Origin: Vicingus serpentipes
Lineage (GTDB): Bacteria > Bacteroidota > Bacteroidia > Flavobacteriales_E > Vicingaceae
Direction: 5' to 3'
Assembly (NCBI GenBank): GCA_024103385.1
Contig: JAGFIT010000079.1
Coordinates: forward strand, 61,081 to 125,080
DNA length: 64,000 nt
The translations under genes were made by a program, and so were the position numbers. A model generated the notes under the pieces. It saw only the letters and a list, made by a program, of their open reading frames with translations. It was not told where the DNA came from and made no database searches. Below, one piece after another: positions 1-8,391 of the stretch; positions within the stretch are counted from its first letter, which is position 1; each line of letters opens with the position of its first letter.

Positions 1-39
1 ATAGTAGAGAGAATAGAGTTATTTTATTGTCTTAAGTTG

Positions 40-70
40 TTGTCTTTTAATACAATAAAGTTTACTTTTG
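40..70 (+). promoter_or_regulatory. Bacteroidota-type promoter for the first T9SS gene
   Basis: TTG at 40-42 and TACTTTTG at 63-70 are separated by 20 bases. This matches the Bacteroidota sigma-A promoter pattern (TTG, about 19-20 bases, TAnnTTTG). The start codon of the next gene follows 25 bases downstream. Confidence 0.6.
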
Positions 71-94
71 TGGGTAAACTTAAAAAATTAAACC

Positions 95-1204
95 ATGAAA
101 AAACTACTACTTTCATTAATTATACTTTTTGGTATAAATAGTTTTAATGCTCAAATTACAGTAAATAGTACTCATGTTGTTGATGCGGGTGTTGACGTTA
201 TTCAGGCACATGATACCATACCAACAGGAGTCACTATAGGCTCTTCTGGTGCTAATCAAACTTGGGACTTCTCTACTGTTTTAGATGATAATGGACAGGA
301 TACCCTGAAGTTCAGGAACGCTGTAGGATATCCTAAAGCTACTGATTTCCCTTTAGCTAATTTGGTTCTAATAGATACTCAAGAAGATAGCTCGTGGATA
401 TACTTAACAAAAAATGCTTTAGGATTGGCCGTATTGGGAATAGCACAAACTCAAGATGGAAATACCTCAAGCACACAGTTTAGTACAGTCATTCTCACGT
501 TTCCATCAACAATGGGGACAAGTTTTGGAGGAACGCCTGTGGTAGCTTCTTTAGGACAATTTCCCCTTGGGTTTGACCCCGATGGTCCAGGACCTTCAGG
601 CGTGATTGATTCGGCAAGAATTATTCGGTCTACTACAGTAACCAGTAATATTGATGCTTGGGGGAATGTGATTACCCCTTTTGGAACCTTTGCATCTCTT
701 AGACAAATTGTTTCTGAAGAAACGATTGATTCTACTTTTGTATTAGAAGGAGGTACATGGTCTTTGGTTAGCCCAACATTAGCAGCGTTGTTGAACACTA
801 GTCCTGTTGAATATGACACGACCAGAACAGCTAGATGGTGGACAGATGATGCTAATTCTAAACTTCCCTTGGTAGAAATGGATTATGAATCTAATGGAAC
901 AGTTAATAATGTTGATTGGCAAAAGTCTTCACCTACGTTAAATGTTACAGAAATGGCTACTGATGTAAAGGTAGAATTATACCCTAACCCAACAAAAAAC
1001 AATGTATTGATATCTACATCTTATTTAGGAAATAAAGTTGTTTCGGTGGTAGATGCTACAGGCAAATTAATGTTTGAGCAAGCATATCGAGAGAATACCA
1101 TTGATATTTCAACCCAACATTACTCTAATGGAATCTATTTTTATACCATTCAAGATTTGAAAGGAAACGTGCTCCATTCTAGTAAATTTATAGTAGCTAG
1201 GTAA
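95..1204 (+). CDS. Secreted protein with T9SS sorting domain
   Basis: This 369-residue protein begins with a clear signal peptide (MKKLLLSLIILFGINSFNAQ). It ends with a type A T9SS C-terminal sorting domain of about 75 residues, with the hallmark YPNPTKNNVLIS, a central DATGK turn and the final GNVLHSSKFIVAR. It is therefore probably exported by Sec and then released or surface-anchored through the type IX system. The 270 residues between are rich in Thr, Ser, Asp and Trp and show no domain I recognise. They look like a beta-rich extracellular module. The gene has its own promoter and is closed by a strong hairpin shared with the convergent hflX. The specific function is unknown. Confidence 0.85.
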   Translation: MKKLLLSLIILFGINSFNAQITVNSTHVVDAGVDVIQAHDTIPTGVTIGSSGANQTWDFSTVLDDNGQDTLKFRNAVGYPKATDFPLANLVLIDTQEDSSWIYLTKNALGLAVLGIAQTQDGNTSSTQFSTVILTFPSTMGTSFGGTPVVASLGQFPLGFDPDGPGPSGVIDSARIIRSTTVTSNIDAWGNVITPFGTFASLRQIVSEETIDSTFVLEGGTWSLVSPTLAALLNTSPVEYDTTRTARWWTDDANSKLPLVEMDYESNGTVNNVDWQKSSPTLNVTEMATDVKVELYPNPTKNNVLISTSYLGNKVVSVVDATGKLMFEQAYRENTIDISTQHYSNGIYFYTIQDLKGNVLHSSKFIVAR

Positions 1205-1218
1205 TTAAGTAGCATGCC

Positions 1219-1256
1219 AATTAAAAAGCCCCGAAGTATTTCGGGGCTTTTTAATT
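1219..1256. terminator. Bidirectional intrinsic terminator
   Basis: AAAAAGCCCCGAA and TTCGGGGCTTTTT form a near-perfect hairpin (1219-1256) with A-rich and T-rich flanks on both sides. It lies between the convergent T9SS gene and hflX and overlaps the hflX stop codon, so it can end transcription from both directions. Confidence 0.9.
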
Positions 1257-2451
1257 AGTATAACAATTGATTAGGGTAAATGTGCAGATGCGTATTCTTT
1301 ATATTTTCATAAAGCACCTCTTTCAACTCTTCAATGTTTATTTTCTTTACAGCAGAAATGTATACGGTTGGATCTTCCACCTTAGACATCCACATTTTTT
1401 TTAAATCTTCTAACGAGTAATTTTCTTTAGTTTTAGGTAATAAATCATCTTCATCCATTTTCACATAAGTGAAAGCATCCACTTTATTAAAAACAATGAT
1501 AGTTGGTTTATCTAAAGCGCCTATATCTTTTAATGTTTCATTAACTACATTAATATGATCTTCAAAATTAGGATGAGAAATATCAACAACATGAACCAGT
1601 ACGTCAGCATCCCTTACTTCATCTAAAGTAGATTTAAACGATTCTACTAAGTGGTGAGGTAACTTCCGGATAAAACCTACGGTATCTGTAAGTAAGAAGG
1701 GAAGGTTTTTAATAACCACTTTTCGAATAGTGGTATCTAAAGTGGCAAATAATTTATTTTCAGCAAAAACTTCTGATTTACTGAGCATGTTCATAATGGT
1801 AGATTTGCCAACATTAGTATAACCAACTAGAGCAACTCTAACCAATTGCACTCTTTGCTGACGCTGAGTAGATTTTTGTTTATCAATCTTCTTGAGCTTT
1901 TCTTTTAGTAAGGTGATTTTTTGAAGAATAATTCTTTTATCTGTTTCTATTTGAGTCTCTCCAGGACCTCTCATTCCAGCTCCACCACCTTTTTGCCTGT
2001 CTAGGTGAGTCCATAATCGAGTTAAACGGGGTAAAAGGTATTGGTATTGTGCCAATTCCACTTGTGTCCGTGCATGTGCAGTTTGGGCTCTTGTAGCGAA
2101 GATGTCGAGAATAAGATTACTTCGGTCTAAAATTTTTACTTCTAAAACGCGTTCAATATTTCTCAGTTGTGCAGGAGATAATTCATCATCAAAAATGACC
2201 ATGTCAATTTCGAGTTCTTTCACATAGGAAAGCACATCTTCTATCTTTCCTTTACCAATAAAAGTTTTTGGGTGAGGGGTATCTAATTTTTGAGTAAATC
2301 GTTTAACTGTTTTTATCCCTGCGGTTTCAGCTAAAAAAGCTAACTCATCTAAATATTCAATGGTAGTTCTTTCATCTTGGTCTTTGGTGGTAACACCAAC
2401 TAAAATGGCCGTCTCTTTATAATCTGAGGTAGAATAACTCGTTTTTTTCAA
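1255..2451 (-). CDS. hflX: GTPase HflX
   Basis: HflX is a ribosome-associated GTPase of the Obg/HflX group that splits stalled or hibernating ribosomes. The 398-residue protein shows the N-terminal HflX domain (about 1-160, including GKGKIEDV), the Gly-rich linker GGGAGMRGPGETQIETD near 155-171, and then the G domain. In the G domain G1 is GYTNVGKST at 210-218, G3 is DTVGF at 256-260 and G4 is NKVD at 322-325. Length is normal for the family. It lies just downstream of the small membrane protein gene on the same strand (12-base gap), so the two are probably co-transcribed. Confidence 0.96.
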   Translation of the reverse strand: MKKTSYSTSDYKETAILVGVTTKDQDERTTIEYLDELAFLAETAGIKTVKRFTQKLDTPHPKTFIGKGKIEDVLSYVKELEIDMVIFDDELSPAQLRNIERVLEVKILDRSNLILDIFATRAQTAHARTQVELAQYQYLLPRLTRLWTHLDRQKGGGAGMRGPGETQIETDKRIILQKITLLKEKLKKIDKQKSTQRQQRVQLVRVALVGYTNVGKSTIMNMLSKSEVFAENKLFATLDTTIRKVVIKNLPFLLTDTVGFIRKLPHHLVESFKSTLDEVRDADVLVHVVDISHPNFEDHINVVNETLKDIGALDKPTIIVFNKVDAFTYVKMDEDDLLPKTKENYSLEDLKKMWMSKVEDPTVYISAVKKINIEELKEVLYENIKNTHLHIYPNQLLY

Positions 2452-2463
2452 GGAATCTCTTTT

Positions 2464-2904
2464 TTAAAACCAAGAATGTTTTAAGATGATAGGTTGGATA
2501 ACACCTCCCCATAATATCATGATAAAAGCAATAGTGTAGAATATAGCTCCCGTTTTATGTTTAATGATATCGGTTGTAGCTTTTTTGGATTTAACCCTAC
2601 CAACTGTAATTAGTACAATAGCAAACAACATCAACAAACCATGTTCCATTGACCAAAATCTAAAAAAGGCATCACTCATTGCTTCTTTCATGCTTTTCAC
2701 ATTAGGGCTAATAAAGTATAGCACAATACCTATTACTCCCATTAAATGAGTAAAGCTCAATAAAATGAGTGCTATAATGTTGTCTGCTTTTTGGTATTCT
2801 TTTTTACCTAACCAACCAGCAAAGGCTTTAATAATAGCAATAATTAAGAAAAGAAATAATAACCATCTTAGTCCTGAATGAGCATGTAGTAATCCGTTGT
2901 ACAT
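2464..2904 (-). CDS. Small four-helix membrane protein, cytochrome b-like
   Basis: This 146-residue protein has four predicted transmembrane helices (about 10-30, 42-64, 84-103 and 120-138). Conserved-looking histidines sit at helix ends: HAHSGLRW, SFTHLMG, MEHGLLM and KHKTGAIFY. Bacteroidota proteins of this shape are often labelled cytochrome b. The His pattern would allow heme binding, but I see no proof of it and the role is unknown. A TATTTTTG promoter element lies upstream on this strand. Confidence 0.75.
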   Translation of the reverse strand: MYNGLLHAHSGLRWLLFLFLIIAIIKAFAGWLGKKEYQKADNIIALILLSFTHLMGVIGIVLYFISPNVKSMKEAMSDAFFRFWSMEHGLLMLFAIVLITVGRVKSKKATTDIIKHKTGAIFYTIAFIMILWGGVIQPIILKHSWF

Positions 2905-2930
2905 TTTTTATCTGTATTTATATGTTCAAA

Positions 2931-2938
2931 CAAAAATA
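2931..2938 (-). promoter_or_regulatory. -7 element for the small membrane protein / hflX pair
   Basis: On the minus strand this reads TATTTTTG, a match to TAnnTTTG, 27 bases before the start codon. I see no convincing TTG -33 element. Confidence 0.45.
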
Positions 2939-3030
2939 AGTAAAAGAAAGAGTTGCTGTTACTTTAAATCGGGTTAAATTATCTTTTTTCCGTTCGTCAC
3001 TTTTCTAATAGTCAATTAATGATAAAGTAC

Positions 3031-3038
3031 TATTTTTG
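3031..3038 (+). promoter_or_regulatory. -7 element for the amidohydrolase pair
   Basis: TATTTTTG matches TAnnTTTG and lies 26 bases before the start codon of the 1010-residue amidohydrolase. No clear -33 TTG is visible. Confidence 0.45.
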
Positions 3039-3063
3039 AGTTCCTTATTAAAAGACAGGTTAC

Positions 3064-6000
3064 ATGAAAAAAATAATATTCTCCTTATTAGTTACTCTAT
3101 ACTCACTCTTGGGAAATTCTCAAGAAACATTCATGGTGAATGGACCTCATAATAAAAACCATAATTATTATGCATTTACAAATGCTACCATTTATGTAGA
3201 CTATGCTACTAAAATGGAGAAAGGAACATTATTAATAAAAGATGGAAAAGTTATATCTGTAGGAAAAAAAGTTCAACTACCAGCAGATGTAGTGACTTAT
3301 GATTTAAAAGGGAAATATATTTATCCCTCATTGATTGATCTCTACTCTAACTACGGATTACCAGAAGTTGCGAAGAAAAAAGAAAGAAGAGGACCTCCTC
3401 AATTAGAAAGTAATAAGAAAGGCGCGTTTAATTGGAACGAAGCCATTCATCCAGAAATTGATGCAGGTAGTTTATTTGTTGTAGATGATAAAAAAGCGGA
3501 AGAGCTAAGAAAATTGGGATTTGGAGTAGTATTAACACACCAAACAGATGGAATAATGAGAGGGAGTTCTGCTTTAGTTACGTTGGCGAACGAAAAAGAA
3601 AATGAAGTGATGATTGCAGATAAAGTGGCAAATCATTTGTCATTTAATAAAGGTTCTTCCACTCAAGATTACCCAGGGTCATTAATGGGAGCGATAGCAT
3701 TAATATCTCAAACTTATTATGACATTGATTGGTTGGTGAACAACAATCAAGTAGATGAGCATAATATTTCCTTGAATGCTTTGGTAGAAAATTGGGATCT
3801 TCCACAAATTTTTGAAGCAAATGATAAGTTAAATATTTTAAGAGCAGATAAAGTAGGGGATGAATTTGAAAAGCAATATATTTTTAAAGGAGAAGGAGAT
3901 GAATACCAGCGAATTAATGAAATTAAAGCTACAGAAGGACAACTAATTTTACCGGTTAACTTCCCTGATGTTTATGATGTTGTGGATGTTTATGATGCAC
4001 TAAACATATCCTATTCTGATTTAAAGCATTGGGAGTTGGCGCCTTATAATTTAGGAATTGTAGCTAAAAATAATATCCCGTTTGCTATTACGGCTGCAGA
4101 TTTAAAGGACAAGAAAGTATTTTTTAAAAACTTAAAGCAAGCTATAAAATCGGGATTGCTAGAAGAAGAAGCACTTAAAGCATTAACTTATTCTCCAGCG
4201 CAATTTATAAATCAGTACGATAAGATAGGGAGTTTGGAAAAAGGAAAACTAGCTAATTTTATTATTACTTCATATGATTTGTTTCATGAAAAAAATATTA
4301 TTCATGAAAACTGGATACAAGGAAAACAGTATATCATCAATGATTATAATGTTATTGATGTAAGAGGGAAATACAGTTTAAATGTAAAAGGGAAAGTTTA
4401 TGACTTGTTAGTAAAAGGAACTGCAACTGAACCAAAGGGGAATATTCAAATTATTTCGAATAAAGAAGGAAAATCAGATACTATTAATATCAAAGTAATG
4501 ATAAAAGTAGAAGGGAATAACATTGCTCTAAACTTTAATCCTAATGACGACTTTCAAAAATCAACTATTCGTTTGAGTGGAAGCATTAATCATAATGCGG
4601 TTATTTGGGATGGGAATGGGCAGTTAGCAACAGGAGAGTGGGTGAAATGGGCAGCTATAAAAGGAAAAAATAATTCTTCAGAAAAAGAAGAAACAAGCCC
4701 TGAAGAATTAGATTCGTTGATTGTTCCAAAAATACAATACCCAAACTTAGCATATGGCTATGATTCGCTTCCTCAACCCGAAACGATGTTGATTAAAAAT
4801 ACTACTGTTTGGACCAATGAAGCAGAAGGAGTATTGAAAAATACAGATGTACTAATACAAGATGGGAAAATAACGGCTATAGGGAATGATTTAATTGCAG
4901 AGGGGGCAAAAATTATTGATGGAAAAGGAAAACACTTATCTGCAGGAATTATTGACGAGCATTCTCATATTGCAATTAATGGCGGAGTAAATGAATGCAC
5001 GCAAGCTGTTACTGCTGAAGTAAGCATAGGAGATGTTATTAATTCGGATGATATTAATATATACCGGCAGTTGGCTGGTGGGGTGGTCGCTTCTCAATTA
5101 TTACACGGATCTTGTAACCCAGTGGGAGGACAATCGGCATTAATAAAACTCAAATGGGGAAGTGCGCCAGAAGAAATGAAAATTAAAGATACAGATGGAT
5201 TTATCAAATTTGCTTTAGGAGAAAATGTAAAGCAATCTAACTGGGGAGAGTTTAATACCATTCGTTTCCCACAAACAAGGATGGGGGTAGAACAGGTTTA
5301 TTATGATGCTTTTATTCGCGCAAAAGAGTATGAAAAAAAATGGGATGAATATGTTGCCTTACCCGAAAAAGAACGGGTGAATGCTAATGCTCCCCGAATA
5401 GATTTAGAATTGGAAATCCTGATGGAAATCCTAAACAAGAAACGCTTTATTTCTTGCCATTCTTACCAACAATCTGAAATAAACATGTTAATGCATATTG
5501 GAGATTCGATGGGGTTTACGGTGAACACGTTTACACACATATTAGAAGGATATAAGGTGGCGGATAAAATGAAAAAACATGGAGCGGGAGGCTCTACATT
5601 CTCTGATTGGTGGGCTTATAAGTTTGAGGTAAATGATGCTATACCATACAATGGTGCAATTATGCACCAACAAGGTATTGTCACAGCTTTTAATTCTGAT
5701 GATGCAGAAATGGGAAGAAGATTAAATCAAGAAGCAGCAAAAGCAGTTAAGTATGGAGGAGTTAGTGAAGAAGAAGCATTAAAATTTGTCACGCTCAACC
5801 CTGCAAAATTATTGCATTTAGAGGATAAAATGGGAAGCATTAAAGTGGGAAAAGATGCTTGTGTGGTTTTATGGACAGATAACCCTTTATCTATTTATGC
5901 TACAGTAGAAAAAACAATTATTGATGGGGCGGTATATTTTGATAGAGTTAAAGATGAGCAGAGGCAAAAAGAAAATGCAAAAGAAAAAGCACGAATAATT

Positions 6001-6096
6001 GAAAAAATGATCAACGCTAAAAAAGAAGGATCCAAAACACAGCCCGTAGAAGCTCAAAAACAGCAGCTATATCATTGCGATACAGTTGGAGAATAA
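3064..6096 (+). CDS. Secreted double-module amidohydrolase
   Basis: This 1010-residue exported protein (signal peptide about 1-19) contains two imidazolonepropionase/adenosine-deaminase-like amidohydrolase modules. The first (about 40-430) keeps the fold signatures (GTLLIKDGKVISVG, GSLEKGKLANFII) but has no HxH metal motif where one is expected after IYPSLID. The second (about 590-980) has a full set: DEHSHIAING near 632-640, SCHSYQQSE near 797, NTFTHILEGYKVADKMKKHG and NSDDAEMG. Only the second module is likely to be catalytic. A spacer of about 100 residues separates them. A second, single-module amidohydrolase starts 26 bases downstream, so they form an operon. The substrate is unknown; related proteins are annotated as amidohydrolases or prolidase-like hydrolases of the cell envelope. 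Confidence 0.88.
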   Translation: MKKIIFSLLVTLYSLLGNSQETFMVNGPHNKNHNYYAFTNATIYVDYATKMEKGTLLIKDGKVISVGKKVQLPADVVTYDLKGKYIYPSLIDLYSNYGLPEVAKKKERRGPPQLESNKKGAFNWNEAIHPEIDAGSLFVVDDKKAEELRKLGFGVVLTHQTDGIMRGSSALVTLANEKENEVMIADKVANHLSFNKGSSTQDYPGSLMGAIALISQTYYDIDWLVNNNQVDEHNISLNALVENWDLPQIFEANDKLNILRADKVGDEFEKQYIFKGEGDEYQRINEIKATEGQLILPVNFPDVYDVVDVYDALNISYSDLKHWELAPYNLGIVAKNNIPFAITAADLKDKKVFFKNLKQAIKSGLLEEEALKALTYSPAQFINQYDKIGSLEKGKLANFIITSYDLFHEKNIIHENWIQGKQYIINDYNVIDVRGKYSLNVKGKVYDLLVKGTATEPKGNIQIISNKEGKSDTINIKVMIKVEGNNIALNFNPNDDFQKSTIRLSGSINHNAVIWDGNGQLATGEWVKWAAIKGKNNSSEKEETSPEELDSLIVPKIQYPNLAYGYDSLPQPETMLIKNTTVWTNEAEGVLKNTDVLIQDGKITAIGNDLIAEGAKIIDGKGKHLSAGIIDEHSHIAINGGVNECTQAVTAEVSIGDVINSDDINIYRQLAGGVVASQLLHGSCNPVGGQSALIKLKWGSAPEEMKIKDTDGFIKFALGENVKQSNWGEFNTIRFPQTRMGVEQVYYDAFIRAKEYEKKWDEYVALPEKERVNANAPRIDLELEILMEILNKKRFISCHSYQQSEINMLMHIGDSMGFTVNTFTHILEGYKVADKMKKHGAGGSTFSDWWAYKFEVNDAIPYNGAIMHQQGIVTAFNSDDAEMGRRLNQEAAKAVKYGGVSEEEALKFVTLNPAKLLHLEDKMGSIKVGKDACVVLWTDNPLSIYATVEKTIIDGAVYFDRVKDEQRQKENAKEKARIIEKMINAKKEGSKTQPVEAQKQQLYHCDTVGE

Positions 6097-6122
6097 AGAG
6101 ATGAAATAAAATAAGAAGAGTT

Positions 6123-7403
6123 ATGAAAAACAAAATCATATTATCGTTTTTATTGCTTAGCTCAGGAGCTTATGCTCAAGTAGAAACCCCAGCAAAAGAA
6201 CAAACGAAATCTGTTTTAATATTAAATGGAACAGCTCATTTAGGTAATGGAGCAGTAATTAAAAATGCGGCTATTGCTTTTGATAAGGGTAAATTAACGC
6301 TAGTAGAGGATGCATCAAAAATTAAAATAGATTTTTCCGTTTATGATACTATAATTAGAGTAGAAGGGAAACATATTTACCCTGGATTTATTGCACCAAA
6401 CTCTACATTAGGATTGGTAGAAATAGATGCGGTTAGAGCAACACGAGATAATGATGAGACAGGAGGTTTTAACCCTAATGTCCGGTCCATTATTGCCTAT
6501 AATGCAGAATCAAAAATTACCACTACAGTTCGATCAAATGGGGTGTTGTTAGGACAAATTACTCCTCGTGGAGGAAGAGTCTCAGGAACATCCTCAATAG
6601 TTCAGTTTGATGCATGGAATTGGGAAGATGCTATTTATAAAGAAGATGACGGGGTTCATATCAACTGGGTAGATATGTTTGACAGGCGGACAGGGAAAGC
6701 GAATGAAAATTATACTCAACAAATGAACGAGCTAATCACTTTTTTTAATGCAGCACGTGCTTATTCTAAGACAACTCATCAGCAGGAAAAGAATTTAAGA
6801 TTTGAAGCTATGAGAGGCGTTTTTGACGGAAATAAAACGTTGTATGTTCATGCGGATTTCATAAAAGAAATTACTGCTGCTATCCATTTTGCTAGAAAAC
6901 AGGAAGTGAAAAAAATGGTAATAGTTGGGGGATATGATGCTTGGATGATTCCTGAAATGTTAAAAGAAAATAAGGTAGCAGTAATATTAAAAAGAGTACA
7001 CAGTTTACCGGAAAGGCAAGAAGAAGATGTGTATTTACCATACAAATTACCACATTTATTATTTGATGCTGGAGTGTTGTTTTGTTTAGAAAATGCAGGA
7101 GACATGGAAACTATGGGGACGAGAAACCTCCCTTTTTATGCAGGAACAGCTGCCGCTTATGGTTTAGACAAAGAAGAAGCATTAAAATTAATTACATTAA
7201 ATACAGCAATAATTTTAGGAATAGATAACAGTACAGGAAGTCTAGAAAAAGGAAAAGATGCTACACTATTTATATCAACAGGAGATGCTTTGGATATGAA
7301 GACCAATAATGTGGAAACGGCTTTTATCCAAGGAAGATTGATAGATGTAGATAATCACCAAAAGAAACTATACCGAAAGTATAGTAAGAAGTACGAAAAC
7401 TGA
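6123..7403 (+). CDS. Secreted amidohydrolase-like protein, metal site degenerate
   Basis: This 426-residue protein has a signal peptide (MKNKIILSFLLLSSGAYAQ). It shows amidohydrolase sequence at the N-terminus (NAAIAFDKGKLTLVED, GKHIYPGFIAP) and at the C-terminus (LITLNTAIILGIDNSTGSLEKGKDATLFI). The HxH motif that should follow the first strand is missing (IAPNSTLG), and the other metal histidines are not evident. It may be a non-catalytic partner of the upstream protein, whose first half it resembles. Gap to the upstream gene is 26 bases, and it ends 1 base from the convergent dehydrogenase stop. Confidence 0.82.
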   Translation: MKNKIILSFLLLSSGAYAQVETPAKEQTKSVLILNGTAHLGNGAVIKNAAIAFDKGKLTLVEDASKIKIDFSVYDTIIRVEGKHIYPGFIAPNSTLGLVEIDAVRATRDNDETGGFNPNVRSIIAYNAESKITTTVRSNGVLLGQITPRGGRVSGTSSIVQFDAWNWEDAIYKEDDGVHINWVDMFDRRTGKANENYTQQMNELITFFNAARAYSKTTHQQEKNLRFEAMRGVFDGNKTLYVHADFIKEITAAIHFARKQEVKKMVIVGGYDAWMIPEMLKENKVAVILKRVHSLPERQEEDVYLPYKLPHLLFDAGVLFCLENAGDMETMGTRNLPFYAGTAAAYGLDKEEALKLITLNTAIILGIDNSTGSLEKGKDATLFISTGDALDMKTNNVETAFIQGRLIDVDNHQKKLYRKYSKKYEN

Positions 7404-7404
7404 T

Positions 7405-8391
7405 TTAGCATTTACCAAATGTATGCTCAATCTTGTCAGCCAAAAAAGAAGAAAGTTTAATGTGCGATTCTTTAGTCCATCCGGCTACATGAGGACTTAG
7501 AATTACTTTTTCAGACTGAGCTAAATATTTAAAATCTTCTGGGAGTTTTTTTTCACTGATGGTTTCGAAAGATGAGGTTTCATATTCCAACACATCTAAA
7601 CAGGCTCCAAGCACTTTTCCTGATTTCAACGCTTCAACTAGAGCCGGGATAGAAACATTACTACCTCTAGCTGTATTGATGAGGTAGATAGGTTTTGTAA
7701 ATTGAGATAAAAAATGCTTGTCAACGTAATGATAAGTTTCATCAGAAAGAGGTAAGTGGATACTCAGAATATCAGTTTCTTTAAAGAGGGTTTCTAAATC
7801 AACTTGTTTTACATGTTTATAATGACTGTCATCCTGACCCCGATAGCTATCGGGGTGTCGAAGGATAGTCTTGTATTTATCGTAAGCAATTACATTGCAG
7901 CTCAATCCAGAAAGTGTTTTAGCAAAAGCGCTTCCCATATTTCCATAACCAATAATTCCTATTGTTTTTCCAGCAACTTCTATTCCTCTGTTTCCTTCTC
8001 TATCCCAAATACCTTTTCTAACTTCATCATCTCCTTTTTTCAATTGGTTAAAGAGCATTAGCAACATGCCTAAAGCATGCTCCCCAACAGCAGTCATGTT
8101 CCCTTCAGGAGAATTAAAAACGTTAATTTGTTTTTTTTCAGCATAAGAAACATCAATATTTTCTAACCCAGCTCCAGAACGGGCAATAAATTTTAGCGCA
8201 ATTGCATGGTCTAAAAATGATTTATCGATGGGCATTCTACTTCTAATAACAATACCAAAATAGTCGGCTATTTTAGTTTCTACTTCTTTTTTAGAAGAGG
8301 TGAAGTCATGTTCACAAAGGTATCCTAAAGCCGATAAGCGTTCTTCTAAAATAGGATGAACAGTATCAAGGAAAAGTACTTTTTTTGTCAT
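7405..8391 (-). CDS. D-2-hydroxyacid dehydrogenase (SerA-like) carrying an in-frame repeat insertion
   Basis: This 328-residue NAD-dependent D-2-hydroxyacid dehydrogenase resembles phosphoglycerate dehydrogenase. The catalytic Arg region is SGAGLENID (about 72-80), the Rossmann motif is GYGNMGSAFAKTL (148-160), NTARGS follows, the Glu is in LDVLEYE and the catalytic His in SPHVAGW. There is no C-terminal ACT domain. Residues 175-188 are encoded exactly by a 42-bp palindromic repeat (7827-7868), just after the strand-2 acidic residue (YDKY) of the nucleotide-binding fold. The insert is 14 codons, so the frame is kept. The start codon overlaps the mgtE stop by 1 base, implying co-transcription. 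Serine biosynthesis is plausible, but I cannot exclude another hydroxyacid. Confidence 0.88.
   Translation of the reverse strand: MTKKVLFLDTVHPILEERLSALGYLCEHDFTSSKKEVETKIADYFGIVIRSRMPIDKSFLDHAIALKFIARSGAGLENIDVSYAEKKQINVFNSPEGNMTAVGEHALGMLLMLFNQLKKGDDEVRKGIWDREGNRGIEVAGKTIGIIGYGNMGSAFAKTLSGLSCNVIAYDKYKTILRHPDSYRGQDDSHYKHVKQVDLETLFKETDILSIHLPLSDETYHYVDKHFLSQFTKPIYLINTARGSNVSIPALVEALKSGKVLGACLDVLEYETSSFETISEKKLPEDFKYLAQSEKVILSPHVAGWTKESHIKLSSFLADKIEHTFGKC
7827..7868 (-). repeat. 42-bp REP-like palindrome inside a coding sequence (family A)
   Basis: The element has the ends TGTCATCCTG and GTCGAAGGATAG of the family A repeats seen at 11921 and 62811. At its centre is a perfect 20-bp palindrome (7837-7856, ACCCCGATAG/CTATCGGGGT). 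It is translated in frame as residues 175-188 of the dehydrogenase. Confidence 0.85.
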
